64,000 nucleotides of DNA from Zasmidium citrigriseum (GCA_002786025.1 NHNW01000009.1:936376-1000375), one strand, 5' to 3'; shown: positions 32,170 through 44,121, numbered from the stretch's first letter. Program-made: numbers and translations. The notes: a model not told the origin generated them from the letters alone.

Positions 32170-33332
32170 CGCTCAGTACGCGTGGCTGTCAACACCCCTG
32201 TCCAGATTGCTGATGAGTCTCACAGGTCCAAGGCGATCCAGCAGAGCAGGCAAAAAGACAGGACGAATGGAAGTGACAAAAGAAAGTCGAAGATCAACTG
32301 CAGTAGTAGGCCATCCATACAGGTCGAAAGTGTCTGTTGCTTTAGTTATTCAAATAGTAATGAGGAACCATATACAGCGAACAGACAAGGAAGAACGTCA
32401 GGGCGGGCCTTGCAGTCCCCAGGTCCGACATAGGGCCACTGCGGTAGACGGGACCTCTTTAGTCACAGAATGAGCCCGCAGTGGCCTGCTCTCCTACAGA
32501 TTGGCTGAATCGATGCGCAAAGACTGAAGCTCATACAGCTCTTGGAAGCTTGAACCCGCAGAGCGAGGCAGCTTGGAGGCTTATCGTCGCCGACGGGGCG
32601 TTCTGCGTAACGTAATACAGAAAGGAGTGTGCTCGGATCCTTGCTGCATCGGCCGGCATGTGGGTCGCCCGACGAGTAGTCTGGCGGCGGCTTGGGTTCT
32701 GCGCGAAGGGCTGTGGTTCTTGTCTTGACTGCAGTTCGCGAGTTGTTGGAGTGTGGGAAGTTCTGGAGGCTGGCTTTCGCGCGGCGAGAATGTCCCGTGT
32801 CACGTGAAGCTTGGACCCCTTTTTAAACTTTCGCACTGATCCCGAAGACATCAGGCGCTAACGAGTGCCTTGCAACCACCAGATATCGCCCAGAACAACA
32901 GCAGCACCATCGACGAAAAATGCTCCTACGCGAAGATTTGCAAAATGAAATACCACACCACTCTGCACGATGATGGAGTGGAAGCCATGATCCATGTGGC
33001 TGCCACGCAGAGAACCCACTTGGGAAGGAGGCTAATCGCTCCCTTATCATTGTCCAACGACGTGCAGCCAAGACGGTGCTCATCTCACAAGCGATAGACG
33101 AGGCAAATCGCCCGGTAAGCTTCTCATGCAAGATGCCAGGGTTTCGCGTATGCTCGCGCTCTGGGAGTCTGGGTCCAGATCGTCCGTTTTTCTTTGAAGA
33201 GTTTCTTGTTCGGTTGCTGCGAGGCTCCATTTCGCGACAGGGTCGTTGTACAGCAGCCCAAGACCTTATTTGAAGCGCAGAGCCCGGCGGACTTCCTCGG
33301 GGATTGTACGACTTCGATAACGAACGTTCAGG
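32170..33332. other. Intergenic, 1.16 kb
   Basis: Divergent upstream region of the MATE gene and the permease. A plus-strand frame open over about 32980-33273 (including RSLIIVQRRAAKTVLISQAI) has no ATG and no recognisable domain. A leader exon is possible because CCCGGTAAGC at about 33112 is a good donor. Confidence 0.4.
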
Positions 33333-35073
33333 ATGGGCTCCTTCGACGACAGGACCATTTCTTCAGATGAGAAGCCCCGAGACTTGGAGGCAACCAAAGA
33401 TGTCCGTGTTGGATCGATTGAAGGTACTGTAGTGAACGCGTCTGGCCACAGGGATCAACTCCAACGACAATATGGACTGTTTGCGATATGCGGCCTTGCC
33501 TTGAACATCGACAATGCCTGGATTGCCTTTGCAGGATCGTTGCAGATTTCAGTGCTCAATGGTGGCCCTCCTGGAATCTTATACGAGTACATCGTTGCAT
33601 GCGCATACTATGCTCTCATCGGCGCTTCAATCGCTGAGTTGGCGTCAGCCATTCCCAGCAGCGGCGGGGTGTATCACTGGGCATCAATCACCGCAGGACC
33701 AAAGTATGGACGCGCACTTGGATTCTTCACTGGCAGTTTGAACTTCTTCGGCTGGATCTTTGATCTGGCATCAATCATCAACATTCCTGCAAATGTCGTG
33801 GTAAGTAAACTGTGCAAAGTCTACCAGGTTTAGCAGAAACGGTCAAGAAGTTTGCTGACTGTTCATGATCCCTTAGGTACAAATGTATGCGGTGTTCCAT
33901 CCAGACTTCGTGATTGAGAAATGGCACACTTACGTGGCATTCGTGTGTAAGTCATCCTGGAAACTCAACAATCATGCACCACTGACCCCTCTCAGGCATC
34001 CTTTGGCTCGTCACAGCTTTCGTGATCTTCTGCAACAAGTTGAATCCTTACTTGCAACATGCTGGCCTGTTCTTGGTTATCGTCGGCGGTCTCGTTACAA
34101 TCATCGTCGTTGCAGCAATGCCAGAGCGGCACGCAAGCAATGCGTTCGTATGGACCGACTGGCAGAATCTGACCGGCTTACCGAACGGCATCGCCTTCCT
34201 TGCTGGAGTTCTGAACGGCGCCTTCGCAATTGGCACTCCTGACGCAGTGACTCACTTGGCCGAAGAGCTTCCAAACCCTAAGGTAGACCTGCCAAAGGCT
34301 GTATTTGCTCAGGTTGGTCTGGGCTTCGTAACGGCCTTCCTCTTCGGCATCACCATCTTCTACGGAATCTCGGATCTTGACGCCGTCGTCAACAGCAATG
34401 GGTCGTTCCCGCTCGCCGAAGTGTACGCTCAAGCGACTGGGAGTCGAGGTGCAACGTTCGGATTGCTTCTGATCGTGTTCCTGTCCATCATGATTTGCGC
34501 TGTCGGCACGACACTCATGCTCGGAAGGCTCTGGTGGGTGCTGGCAAGAGATAACGCCACTCCTTTCTCTGGCTTCTTCTCCCAGGTCAACGAGGACCTA
34601 TCTTGTCCAATCCCGGCAACAATCCTATGCTCCGTCTTGACGACCGGATTTGGTGCAATCCAGCTTGGATCAGACACGGCGTTCACGGATCTCGTGGGAT
34701 CATTCATCATTCTCACGACATCGTCGTACTTCCTGTCGTTCTTCCCACACATCCTGACCAAACGCCAGAACGTACCTCAGGGCTGGTTTTGGATGGGCAA
34801 GGCCGGGTACGTGGTCAATGGCCTTGCCTGCGTCCTCATCGTGTTCTTCAACGTCTGGTTCTGCTGGCCGTTTGCGTATCCCGTAACGGTAGATCTCATG
34901 AACTGTGAGTATTTCCGAAGACTTGTGTCTGATCGACCGCTGACTCCTTGCTAGACAACTCGGTCATCCTTGTGGGTGTCATTGTTCTGACCGTGTTCTG
35001 GTGGTTCGTGCATGGCCTGAGGAAGTACCCAGGCCCGAAGCTGGCCAAGCTGTATCTCGAAGGGACGGATTGA
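33333..35073 (+). CDS. APC-superfamily amino acid/choline-type permease
   Basis: A 521-residue plasma-membrane permease in four exons (33333-33800, 33877-33946, 33996-34904, 34955-35073), all junctions in phase. About 12 membrane helices. Diagnostic text includes GGPPGILYEYIVACAYYALI, SIAELASAIPSSGGVYHWAS and FGWIFDLASIINIP. Also AIGTPDAVTHLAEELPNPKV, the conserved helix-loop typical of the GABA/choline (UGA4/HNM1-like) fungal group, and the cytosolic tail KYPGPKL. GABA, choline or a polyamine could be transported; the sequence does not decide. Confidence 0.9.
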
Positions 35074-35753
35074 TAGAGTTAGAAGAAGCCAATCTGGAGT
35101 GGCTTTGCCCTTTGCTCGCCAGTATCTTTTACTTAGCGAATCCTCACAAGATCGCGAAGCTCCTCGCGAGGCTAGTGATGCTGACATGGTTGTCATCAAT
35201 GACTACGGCTCTCCACGGCATGCCGGTGCAACTCACGCCGACTTGCCGGAATGCGCGGCCCCCGTTCCGGAGCTGATACGGAGTCGGGGTTCACGATAAG
35301 ATATCACAACCTCGCCTGAACAACCACGCCCTCCAATACTCGATCTTGAATTCAACATATGCGACAGTCGTCATCAGCTGCATACCTCAAGATGAATCAT
35401 GCCTCGCCATCGACGATACAACTCGCAAAGAATTCGACTGCCTAAGTACGGCGTTGGGCCCCCTGCCACTTTTCTTATCAAGCGCCGAACTCCGAGCTGA
35501 AACCAACGACATCCCTTCTTCCAACCTCACACAGTGGTAGGCTAAGCTCCTGAGGCTGCGTCCTTCGCGCACGGCAGCATGCGCAGCAGGTGTCGTCACG
35601 TCGGAGTTCTTCTTGCGTCTTGTTCTTGTTCATTCCTCTCTTCTTTCCTCTCATAAATGCTCGCTGTTTGACGCGTTCGACCACTCATTTCCCGCAGAAA
35701 TATGCGATAAGCCGATCTCTCGACGCTCTCGCTGTCTTTCATAGACCCAAACC
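35074..35753. other. Intergenic, 680 bp
   Basis: 3' flank of the permease and the promoter of the MFS gene, including pyrimidine-rich stretches around 35630-35650. No gene is supported. Confidence 0.5.
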
Positions 35754-37391
35754 ATGGCACATTCACAGGACCACCAGGATGGATGGGACAAAAACAGCGT
35801 AAAAAAGGCCGTAAACAACTACGAGACCTCCTCCATGGCCTCCGTCGATGTCGACATCATGCCCGGAGAAACCTCACCACTTCTCCCTCGAGATGACCAT
35901 CACCATGCCAAAATCCACATACCCAAACGGCGAACAGTCCGATCTCCCCACACGATAATGGTCTTCATGATGCTAGTCGTGCTCTTTACCTCGTTCGGCG
36001 ACCAGTTCATCGACCCACCCGAAACCCGCATCTTCGAAAGCGTCATCTGCTACCGCTACTACGAGAAAGAAGACCCCAGCAAAATCAAGCTCAGTCGAGA
36101 AGTCATCGGACCTGGCGCCATCGGTGGCGTAGACGAGATGTGGTGCAAAGCAGATGCAGTCCAGGACGAGTTGGCCGCTGTGAATGGGTACGCGACCTTC
36201 TTCGATGGATTCCCGGCTCTTCTACTTGCTTTGCCGTTTGGATGGGCGGCGGATCGATATGGACGGTGGCCGTTTATGGTTGCGAACCTTGCTCAATTTG
36301 CGATCCGGACTATGTGGAAGCAGTTTGTGACTTGGAATTGGCAGGCTTTCGACATTCGGACCGTGTGGGCTTCCACTGCTTTTTGTGTTCTTGGAGGTGG
36401 GGGACCTCAGGCTTCGGCATTGTTGTTTGTTGCGGTGTCCGATGTCCTGCCTTCAGAAGAGCGAGCTGGGGCATTCTTGAGGCTTGGTGCGGTGAATCTG
36501 GCTGGCAGTGTTTTCATACCGCCGGTCGCTGCATGGCTTATGGCTACCACGCCTTGGATCCCATATCTTCTCGGAACGCTGATGCAAGTTCTGGCCGCCG
36601 CGTTATGTCTCCTCGTCCCCGAAACGCTCAACTACGGCCAACGAGCCCACGGACCCGCCACAGAGATCACTCCTCCCTCCGAAACCACAGCCTCCTCACC
36701 ATCAGAACCAAGCACGCCCCAACGAATCTGGACCAGCTTCAAATCCTCAACCTCCTTCCTCCTCAGCGACTGGCGAGTCCCAGCTTTGATCGCCCCCTTC
36801 GTCGTACACATCCTAATCGCAAACCTCACCCGTCTAATCCTGCAATACAGCAGCAAACGCTACGGCCTCACAATCGGCCAAAGCACCCTCTTGATAACCC
36901 TCCACAACGGAATCCACGTCCTGCTCCTCTTCGCCATCCTCCCTTACCTCTCGACTCTGGTGACGAAGAAATACCACCTCAGCAGCCAAAGGAAAGACCT
37001 CTACCTCTCCCGCGCCTCGCATTTCTTCATGGCCCTCGGCTGGCTCTGTGTAGCCGCGTCGCCGAATGTATGGACCGTGGCGATAAGTCTCTCTATCGCG
37101 TCGCTGGGTGTTGGTGGGGCGCTTCTGATGAGGAGTTTTCTGACTTCGCTGCTCCCGACGCATCAGATCGCGAGAGCGTACGCTTTTGTAAGTATTGTGG
37201 ATACTTTGGGGGCGATGTTTGGGACGCCGATGTTGGCGGGGTTGTTTAAGAGGGGGCTTGCGTTGGGTGGTGGGTGGATTGGATTGCCGTTTTATTTGAT
37301 TGGGTTGCTTTGTGTCTTCTTTACGGGGTTGTTGTTTGTTGTTAGGTTGAGGAAGGGGGAGGGGGAGAGATGTGATGAGGATGAGGAATAG
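35754..37391 (+). CDS. Major facilitator superfamily transporter
   Basis: A 545-residue single-exon transporter. The N-terminal 60 residues are hydrophilic and carry a SPLLPR segment often seen in vacuolar sorting. About 12 helices follow. Loop 2-3 has the MFS motif A variant GWAADRYGRWP. The first luminal loop is long (residues 85-135) with two cysteines. The central loop (residues 300-330) is Ser/Thr/Pro-rich. The tail is basic then acidic (RLRKGEGERCDEDEE). The substrate is not predictable; proteins of this type in fungi are annotated as general MFS or folate-transporter-like. Confidence 0.88.
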   Translation: MAHSQDHQDGWDKNSVKKAVNNYETSSMASVDVDIMPGETSPLLPRDDHHHAKIHIPKRRTVRSPHTIMVFMMLVVLFTSFGDQFIDPPETRIFESVICYRYYEKEDPSKIKLSREVIGPGAIGGVDEMWCKADAVQDELAAVNGYATFFDGFPALLLALPFGWAADRYGRWPFMVANLAQFAIRTMWKQFVTWNWQAFDIRTVWASTAFCVLGGGGPQASALLFVAVSDVLPSEERAGAFLRLGAVNLAGSVFIPPVAAWLMATTPWIPYLLGTLMQVLAAALCLLVPETLNYGQRAHGPATEITPPSETTASSPSEPSTPQRIWTSFKSSTSFLLSDWRVPALIAPFVVHILIANLTRLILQYSSKRYGLTIGQSTLLITLHNGIHVLLLFAILPYLSTLVTKKYHLSSQRKDLYLSRASHFFMALGWLCVAASPNVWTVAISLSIASLGVGGALLMRSFLTSLLPTHQIARAYAFVSIVDTLGAMFGTPMLAGLFKRGLALGGGWIGLPFYLIGLLCVFFTGLLFVVRLRKGEGERCDEDEE

Positions 37392-37571
37392 ATGAGATAC
37401 CCATTGAGTCAGAGCATACACATGATCAAGAATAGACGTCTTCATTCTTTTGATGACTAGGTCTCTTTGCAGTGTGATCATCGTATAGTACAAGTCTATC
37501 GGTTCGTCTCACTTCCCCCACACATGCCGTGACCAGACATTCGTTAGCCCTGTACATTTCTTTGGTCACTT

Positions 37572-38585
37572 TCAGTTAGCGACCTCCTCAGCATCCTCCA
37601 CAGAGCCCTCCATCTTCGCCTTCCTCCTCTCCTTTCTGGCTTCCAACAAAGCAGCCTTCTTCGCAGTCACCTCCTCATACTTCTCATCCACCAACTGCCT
37701 CAATTCCTGCTTCAATCCCCTCCTTGTATGCTTGATCAGCTCCTTATACTCCTCCTCACTAAGTCCCGGCGCCTCAGCAGCCAGCTCAGTCTCATACGCC
37801 TCCAATCGCTTCTCCACATATCCTGGGAAGTACTTCTCCTGCACCTTATCCTTGGCCTTGCCGATCGCGTGGTCGCGGCTCGGACGTGTACGTATCCATC
37901 CGTTCGCTGTGAGCACGACGTGCTTGTGTCGGTCCACGCGGAATTTGATGGGTGGGAGGTCCTCGGACTGTTCGATTTGGAAGGCGTCGTCCATGGGGAC
38001 TGCCTCCATTGCTTCTCCTTCTGCTGCGGCATCTTCTTCTGGCGAGCCCAGTGTCTCCACAACGGCCTCGACCTCAGCTCGCTCCTCAGGCAGACCCAAT
38101 CGTTTCCGCTCCTCAGCGAACCTGCTCTTCACGCTGTCCGTCTGCATGATCGCCCACCGCAACCACCATCCAGATTCACCCAACGATTTGATCCTCGCAG
38201 CTTTCTCCCCCAATAGATACTCATCCAGACCACCCAGCTTATCAATCGTCCTCAGAACCCGCGCACTGACACGGACTTGCACATGGCGATTCAGGGCTTT
38301 GCTGAACAGTCTCCTGGTGAAAATATTCGGATGCCATGATCGTCTCGTCTTCGTCTCGAACTCTTCGCTGACGTTGTTGCCGAATTGGATGCGCTGGCCG
38401 CCGTAGAGACCTAGTCGTGATTGTCTGAACCATCGCGTTGGGCCGTGTGGGTAGGGAGGAAGGGCGTCGGCAAGCGCTTCAGGGTCGTTTTTGTCCCATT
38501 GCAGGGAGACTGCTCGCTGTGATGAGGTGGAGAATGTACGTTGGCATTGACAAATCGCTCGCGGTCGGCGGAATAGGGCGGCCAT
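37572..38585 (-). CDS. MRPL24: Mitochondrial ribosomal protein bL28m
   Basis: A 337-residue component of the mitochondrial large ribosomal subunit. The start MAALFRRPRAICQCQRTFST gives a classic presequence; a longer in-frame extension upstream lacks supporting features. The L28 domain includes RLGLYGGQRIQFGNNVSEE, KTRRSWHPNIFTRRLFS and ALNRHVQVRVSARVLRTID. A long acidic and charged fungal-specific C-terminal extension follows (residues 180-337) with coiled-coil character. It is head-to-head with the gene for another mitoribosomal protein. Confidence 0.92.
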   Translation of the reverse strand: MAALFRRPRAICQCQRTFSTSSQRAVSLQWDKNDPEALADALPPYPHGPTRWFRQSRLGLYGGQRIQFGNNVSEEFETKTRRSWHPNIFTRRLFSKALNRHVQVRVSARVLRTIDKLGGLDEYLLGEKAARIKSLGESGWWLRWAIMQTDSVKSRFAEERKRLGLPEERAEVEAVVETLGSPEEDAAAEGEAMEAVPMDDAFQIEQSEDLPPIKFRVDRHKHVVLTANGWIRTRPSRDHAIGKAKDKVQEKYFPGYVEKRLEAYETELAAEAPGLSEEEYKELIKHTRRGLKQELRQLVDEKYEEVTAKKAALLEARKERRKAKMEGSVEDAEEVAN

Positions 38586-38748
38586 TGTTGGTGTGTAGAT
38601 TGGATGGATTTGGGGTGGATGGAAGCAATTCACCTGAGGTCTCGGAGGTCCGCTGCGGCTTCTCCCGCTCCAATGTCTCTTGATCGTGTGCACTGAACTC
38701 TTCGATATACAACACATATACACTCGTTGAGTAAATCACTTCGTCAAG
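38586..38748. promoter_or_regulatory. Divergent promoter of two mitoribosomal genes
   Basis: Only 163 bp lie between the ATGs of bL28m (minus) and MRP49/mL61 (plus). A shared, bidirectional promoter is the simplest reading. No specific site was assigned. Confidence 0.65.
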
Positions 38749-39364
38749 ATGGTGTCCCTATCACATCGAATGCGCAAGCTCCAAACGAAACTCCTCTCGA
38801 TACGACTCGGACCCGGCGCTGTCGTGCTGCCCAAAGAAGTGAAACGGATACACCTACGCTTTGCGCCAAAGATCAATGGAGGTCACATGGGATCAAGGTA
38901 AGCTTCTTGAATTATAAGTGTATGCGTGAGATCTAACGTCGTCTTCAAGACAATTCTGGCGCCACGAACTCGTCCGCCTAAAATACCACAACCCCGCCGT
39001 CTCAATGACCATCGACCGCGACATAGACCAAACCGACCCAGCAACCATGAGCATCCACTTCGCCCCAGAGAACGCTTCACAAACCTCGACATCTTCAGCA
39101 CCATCAGATCAAACAGAAAGAGTCGAGACGATCAACATGAAGAACTACACAAATTCAGAAATCTTAGATGCTCTGGTGCAATTGACCAAGGCACATCCCG
39201 TGGAACCGACGCCGGAGGAGCAGGAGGAGTTGGCCAAGTTGGAGGAGCAGAGGAGGAAGAGTGAGAAGGATAGTAAACTGTCGCAGGAGGTGAGGGCGAG
39301 GGTTAAGAGGGAGAAGGAGTTGCTTGAACAGGCGAGGGGTGATATTGCTGCGCAGGCGGCGTAA
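38749..39364 (+). CDS. MRP49: Mitochondrial ribosomal protein Mrp49 (mL61)
   Basis: A 187-residue large-subunit protein with the L51/S25/CI-B8 thioredoxin-like domain. Two exons (38749-38897 and 38950-39364) flank a 52-nt intron. The conserved core is RLGPGAVVLPKEVKRIHLRF, then APKINGGHMGSRQFWRHEL and LKYHNPAVSM, which spans the splice junction. The C-terminal third is Glu/Lys-rich and predicted helical (EELAKLEEQRRKSEKDSK). Confidence 0.9.
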
Positions 39365-39780
39365 AGAAAGTGGAACGATCAATGTAAAAGTATGGAAGCT
39401 GTAAAATATCGCAGCCGTGGCATCGTGTGGCTCTCCTAGAAGTGGAAGCTATCTCCGCCAAGCCACGAGAGTCGACGCTGAAGAGCAGGCCGAAAGGGAG
39501 GTCGAGCGGCTTTGCGCGCAGCGAGGATTGCTTAAATTCAGCATCAGCACAAGAGACAAAACATGGCATCTAGTGAGGCTAGAACGGGCAAGAGGAAAGA
39601 GGCGCCATTTTGGAGAAAGGGTTCGAGTGACGGGCATGGTCTCGCGACCCGCAAGTGCGTCCATGCTGTCTGTGCTCGGCAGGAGAAGATGCTCAAACGT
39701 GAAGAAATGGAGAACGAGAGTGACAGACAACCTGTACATTACGCTCAATCGCTCATACTGCAGCAAGCAAACCGCCACGG
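39365..39780. other. Intergenic between convergent genes, 416 bp
   Basis: 3' flanks of MRP49 and GET2. Open frames here are antisense or unrelated and show no domain. Confidence 0.55.
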
Positions 39781-40753
39781 CTATGCCATGGTAGCTACGC
39801 CATTCCACCAAGCCATGCACCCGAGAACGAAGACAATGACCATCACATCCGTGAAGATGGTCTGCGCGATCGTGAGGTATCTTCCCCCTATGCGGATGTA
39901 GTTGGCGTACGGCTCGGGTATCATGCCACTATTCGCGACGCTCGCCAACATGCCGCCTCCTTGTAGCTGCCCCTTTTCCACGAAATACCGCATGCTCTGT
40001 AAGATGACCTCTGCCGTCGCAAAGATCACGAACAGTCGTGGTCCCAGTCCATACCCTGCTTCCTCCGTGTACACGTTCTGCGTGCGCGCAAGCTTGCTGC
40101 CGTTGAACGTCGAGGTCAAACAGATGTAGAAGGCCAGGATGAAGGAGAAGAGCGCGTGTACAATCCTCCACATGTACGCGGAGCCCGTAGGAGGTGCTGG
40201 TGGCTCTTTCGGCCCACCACCACCGCGCAGCATGTTTGCCATCCATGGTGGTATGTCTGGTTGTTTGGCGTTCGGGTCGTTCGGGTCGCCGCCCATGAGG
40301 CCTGCCATCTGCTGCATCATCTTCACCATGGGATCGTCCTGGTCACCTCCGTTCTGGCCCCGCGCCTGTCGCTCTTGCTCCATCTGCATCATGGCTGCTG
40401 CGAGTGGGTTGTCCTGTCGATTGCTCGGCGTGCTCGAGAAGTTGCTTGCGCTGATGTCTACTTCGTCGGGGTCGTCTGCGACGGATGCGCCTTTGGGTGG
40501 GATTGCGGTAGCTGCTGCTATGTCAGGCTTTTCCTCGTCGCATATGAAATATTTGTATATGAAACGTACGTCCACCAAGCACCTCTTCTGGAGGAGCAAC
40601 ACCGCCGTTCAGCGCCTTGATCTTGGCCAGTCTGTCCTCCCCCTCCTCGGCCATCTTTTTCTGGCGCTTTTCGCGGCGCAGGCGCGCCTGTCGTTGCGTT
40701 GGAGTCTCTCCTTCTGGCCCATCGGCGCCGGTCGAGGTCGCGACGTCTGCCAT
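39781..40753 (-). CDS. GET2: GET complex subunit Get2
   Basis: An ER-membrane receptor subunit for insertion of tail-anchored proteins; with Get1 it recruits the Get3 ATPase. Exons 40753-40570 and 40517-39781 (52-nt intron, GTACGT...CATAG) give 306 residues. The cytosolic N-terminus has the basic RQARLRREKRQKKMAEEG helix that binds Get3. A long disordered linker with repeated Met/Gln (AAAMMQMEQERQA, VKMMQQMAGLMGG) follows. Three membrane helices lie in the last 140 residues (IVHALFSFILAFYICL; LFVIFATAEVILQ; FTDVMVIVFVLGCMAWW). It is divergent with the ASCC1-like gene. Confidence 0.88.
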
Positions 40754-41141
40754 GTTGGTATGCTGGTGGTTCGTGATCGCGCAGTTGTGAGTCAAGGTGA
40801 GGGACAGCTTTCAGGAAAGTTGCGAGCTTTGGCTTGACATGTGAAGTGACTTCATCTCACCCATGGCTCGCACAGACCCACCCGCCCAGCAGCAGCAGCA
40901 ACCACGCGATTTTGGCACTCTAACTTTCCCTCCTACACTCACCAACAGTTCCTGGTGCAATTACGACATACGACACGAACCGCACATGTGATTTTCCAGC
41001 AGGCATCACAATTCACATGACTCACCGCTTTCCCGGCGACCGTGCTCCTTCGATGGCCTTCTCATGAACTGCACGCGTGTCTGGAGGTGTAGCACGCTGT
41101 CATCAACACTTTCTCGCCAGCATCACCGATTCTTTCGCGAC

Positions 41142-42222
41142 ATGGGCAAGTACAGAGGCTCAAGGCGTCCGCCTGCGCTAAAGAAGCCTCCTTTGACCCA
41201 TTTCTTGTGTCTTCCCTTGGTCACCGAACAGTCGAAACCTCAGCTTGAGGCGTCTCTCCAGCAATTTCGAGACGCTGTGGCTCCAGAAGGACTGGATGGG
41301 GCATCTGGCTCACGTGCAGAGGATCGAGATGGAAATGGGGCCACAGGCAATGAAAATTTACCATCAATTCACCCAAAGGCAAGTAACACTGTCTTGATGT
41401 GCATCCTCAACCGCCAGCATGCGGTGACGATAGCGCCCAACGTTTCTAGCGACTTCGCGTGTTCAAGCATTCGTCAGTGCGAGTCTATAGGATTCGAAGG
41501 CTTTCAGCTCCGACCAATCTACGATACCTTGCATCGAGCTACGGTCTTTGTTGACATTTGAACAGGCCATTCGACCAGTCGGAGCTCTCCACTGTACACT
41601 AGGTGTCATGAGCCTGGACAACGAACAGCTTGCGCAAGCAAAGTCTACCCTGGAGAGCTTGGATGTACCATCGTTGCTCGCGAAAACAGCCGAAGGCCAA
41701 ACCTCAGGACCTCTAGTGATAAGCTTGAAGGGTTTGGAATCCATGCACACGCCCGAGAAGACGTCCATTCTATACTCGGCACCGGCCGACTCAAGCGAAA
41801 GACTGTACCCATTCTGTCTGGCCGTTCAACAGCACTTCAAGGATCAGGGTCTCTTGGTCGAGGATGATAGAAAGCTGAAACTCCATGCCACGATACTCAA
41901 CACCATCTACTCCAAGGGCAAGAGGTTGCCAGTCAAGGGTTCTGGAGCTCTAGGCGAACCAGGGGCGTCAACAGGGCCAGGACTGAGCCTTGCACAGCAG
42001 CATGACGGACGCATACGAGGTCCTGGACCAAGTGAGGTTGTGAATCTGAAGATCGATGCGACAGGCTTGCTTGACAGGTACAAGGATTTCCTCTGGGCGG
42101 ACAACATCGTTCTGGACCGATTGGCCATATGTGAAATGGGCGCGAAGAAGGTCACAGATGGCGAAGGTAAGGTGATTGCTGAGCAGTACACCGAAGTGGC
42201 CAGCATAGCGCTGCCCGCCTGA
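41142..42222 (+). CDS. ASCC1/AKAP7-like 2H phosphoesterase-fold protein
   Basis: A 297-residue protein in two exons (41142-41378 and 41566-42222). The AKAP7/ASCC1 domain is a 2H (LigT-like) fold. LTHFLCLPLVTE is the first strand, and the catalytic-type pairs are HCTLGV and HATILN, both of H-x-T form. The intron starts with GC (AAG|GCAAGT) and is 187 nt, unlike its neighbours; it rejoins as HPK|AIRPVGALHC in frame. The start MGKYRGSRRPP was chosen; an in-frame ATG at 41064 would add 26 residues. Human ASCC1 belongs to the activating signal cointegrator complex and acts in alkylation repair (family knowledge); the fungal role is less clear. Confidence 0.83.
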
Positions 42223-44121
42223 GGATACGAATGATAAGGATGGCTTGTAAAACGCCCCTCAGATTCTGAAACAGTCACGACAGCTCAGAACCATTGTTCC
42301 CTAAGCTGACCACCACCTCAAAAGTGGCACCCACACACAGCAGCAGCACCAGCGGACAACAGTGGCAGGCCTGAATGTGGCGCCGCAACGTGGTGAAATG
42401 TTGTGCCTGGGTGGACGTCGTTTCTTCGACCCTTCAAAACCTCATGCACACAACCCACCACATCCGTCATTGTGAAACCACACTCCGCACATTGTGATCA
42501 GGAAAGATTCCCCAAAATAACCAACTTTTATGGTTATCGTCCATCTGGTGCGACCCGATATCCAGCACCGTGGCTCGGATGCGCCAGCCCCAGACCCCAT
42601 CGACGGAAGCGGGTATCCTAATTACCACTGCACCTTTAATTCATCGATCATGGTTGTTCCTTGCAATGATCCTCGAGCAACCACTTCATGCTGAGATTCG
42701 GTTCACGGCAATGAGCTACAACTTCACCGAAACTATGCGGCCCGAGCAAATACCAAAAGGTCCCGAACGTGGATGGCTACACCTAAACCCGGGACGCACG
42801 ACAAATCCTTCTTCTCAGCAGACGCCTATAGCACCCGCTCTATAACCTTAGCCTGCAGGAGATCATCCCGACGACTCGAAGTCCCGACTCATCGACGGCT
42901 CGTTCTCTGAAGGATGGCAAAATACTCCGCTAGAGAATGTGACTGGGCTTACGCGCGTCGCAGGCGAACCACAGAAGTCACTGCACATCTTTCGGCTGTC
43001 ACTGGTTCAACTTGTCGCGTTGCATTGCCTGTGAAACGCGCACCAACAGACCACGGCGTGTGCTACAACATGTCGCTACAACCTTTCAGCTGCCAAACCG
43101 CATGCTGATTGCTCATCCGAACAATGGAGCACGCGAGACACCGCGGCCACCTGTTTGCCCGACGAGCGGCTTGCATCACAATCAGCGTAAGTCGACGTCG
43201 CAGCACGCGCCACTAATGCATTACCACCTGAAAGACTCCTCTAGCGGCTGGCAAAACGCACGAATTCCTGTTTCTGTTTGTCACCATCAGAGACTTCCTA
43301 TAGTCGATGGAGAAGAAAATTCTGTCCGCGCGTGACGTGGGTGGAAGGAAGACCGTTCAGTTGAGAGTTCACGATCGAGAACGCTCTCAACGGTGGAAAA
43401 GTGGAGACCCGGGCTGCTGGAAGATGGCAGTTGGGCCGGTTGAAAATCACTCGTGGGAAATAGCCGATTAGGCGTTAGTGCGGCAGAATCAGCCTCTGTT
43501 CCTTGCAAGGCTGCATGGTCCGGGACGCCAGCCGCCAGGAACCACCAATCAAGACCGCATCTAATCAGGCCGCCCGGCCAGTGACAGCTGAGCGCGGGCT
43601 TGTTTCCTTGCCGTGCTCGCATGCCCCTGTCAGAGCCCGGTCGGCTAATGCAGCGGCGCTGGTAGGGCTGCCTCTGATTGCACCGGGGCAATGCCAGCGA
43701 ATGCTTCAAGGGGTATGGCTGCTCAGGAACACGTTTTGCAGAGTCCGATGCGCCCGCAGGCGATTTCGCGCGGTGGAGTTCTGGTCGCCCATCGGATAAA
43801 GATCGCAAAGGACGCGCACTCCCATCCGCCCTCTCCTTTCTTCCTTGTCACGATCACTTTACGACTACCACGCTCTTGGACATTCACTGCTGCTGCGCAG
43901 TATCACTCTTTTACTGCACGGTACACACTCCTTACGGACTACGGCACAAGACCACACTCCTTGGACCAGGCGCAGGATCAACAACATTCGCCAGGTTAAC
44001 GACAATCATCTTTGCGCCAAGTCATAACGACCGACGATCATCGCAAACATCTTAACGACCTTGATTGGCATTTGACGACCCACAGTACTGCCATCGCATA
44101 GATCAACGAAACACCGCAGCA
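42223..44121. other. Intergenic, 1.9 kb
   Basis: 3' flank of the ASCC1-like gene and the long promoter of the Bys1-like gene. The minus-strand frame 43287-43808 and the plus-strand frames near 43000 and 43700 show no signal peptide or domain. I see no supported gene. Confidence 0.45.

Noticed and set aside
36140..37249. Long plus-strand frame inside the MFS gene in another frame
   Set aside because: It is a shadow of the MFS coding frame, Arg/Ser/Pro-rich with no helix pattern or domain.
41064..41561. Open frame reading through the ASCC1-like intron as a complete protein
   Set aside because: The second exon supplies the conserved AIRPVGALHCTLGV strand; the read-through tail has no such feature.
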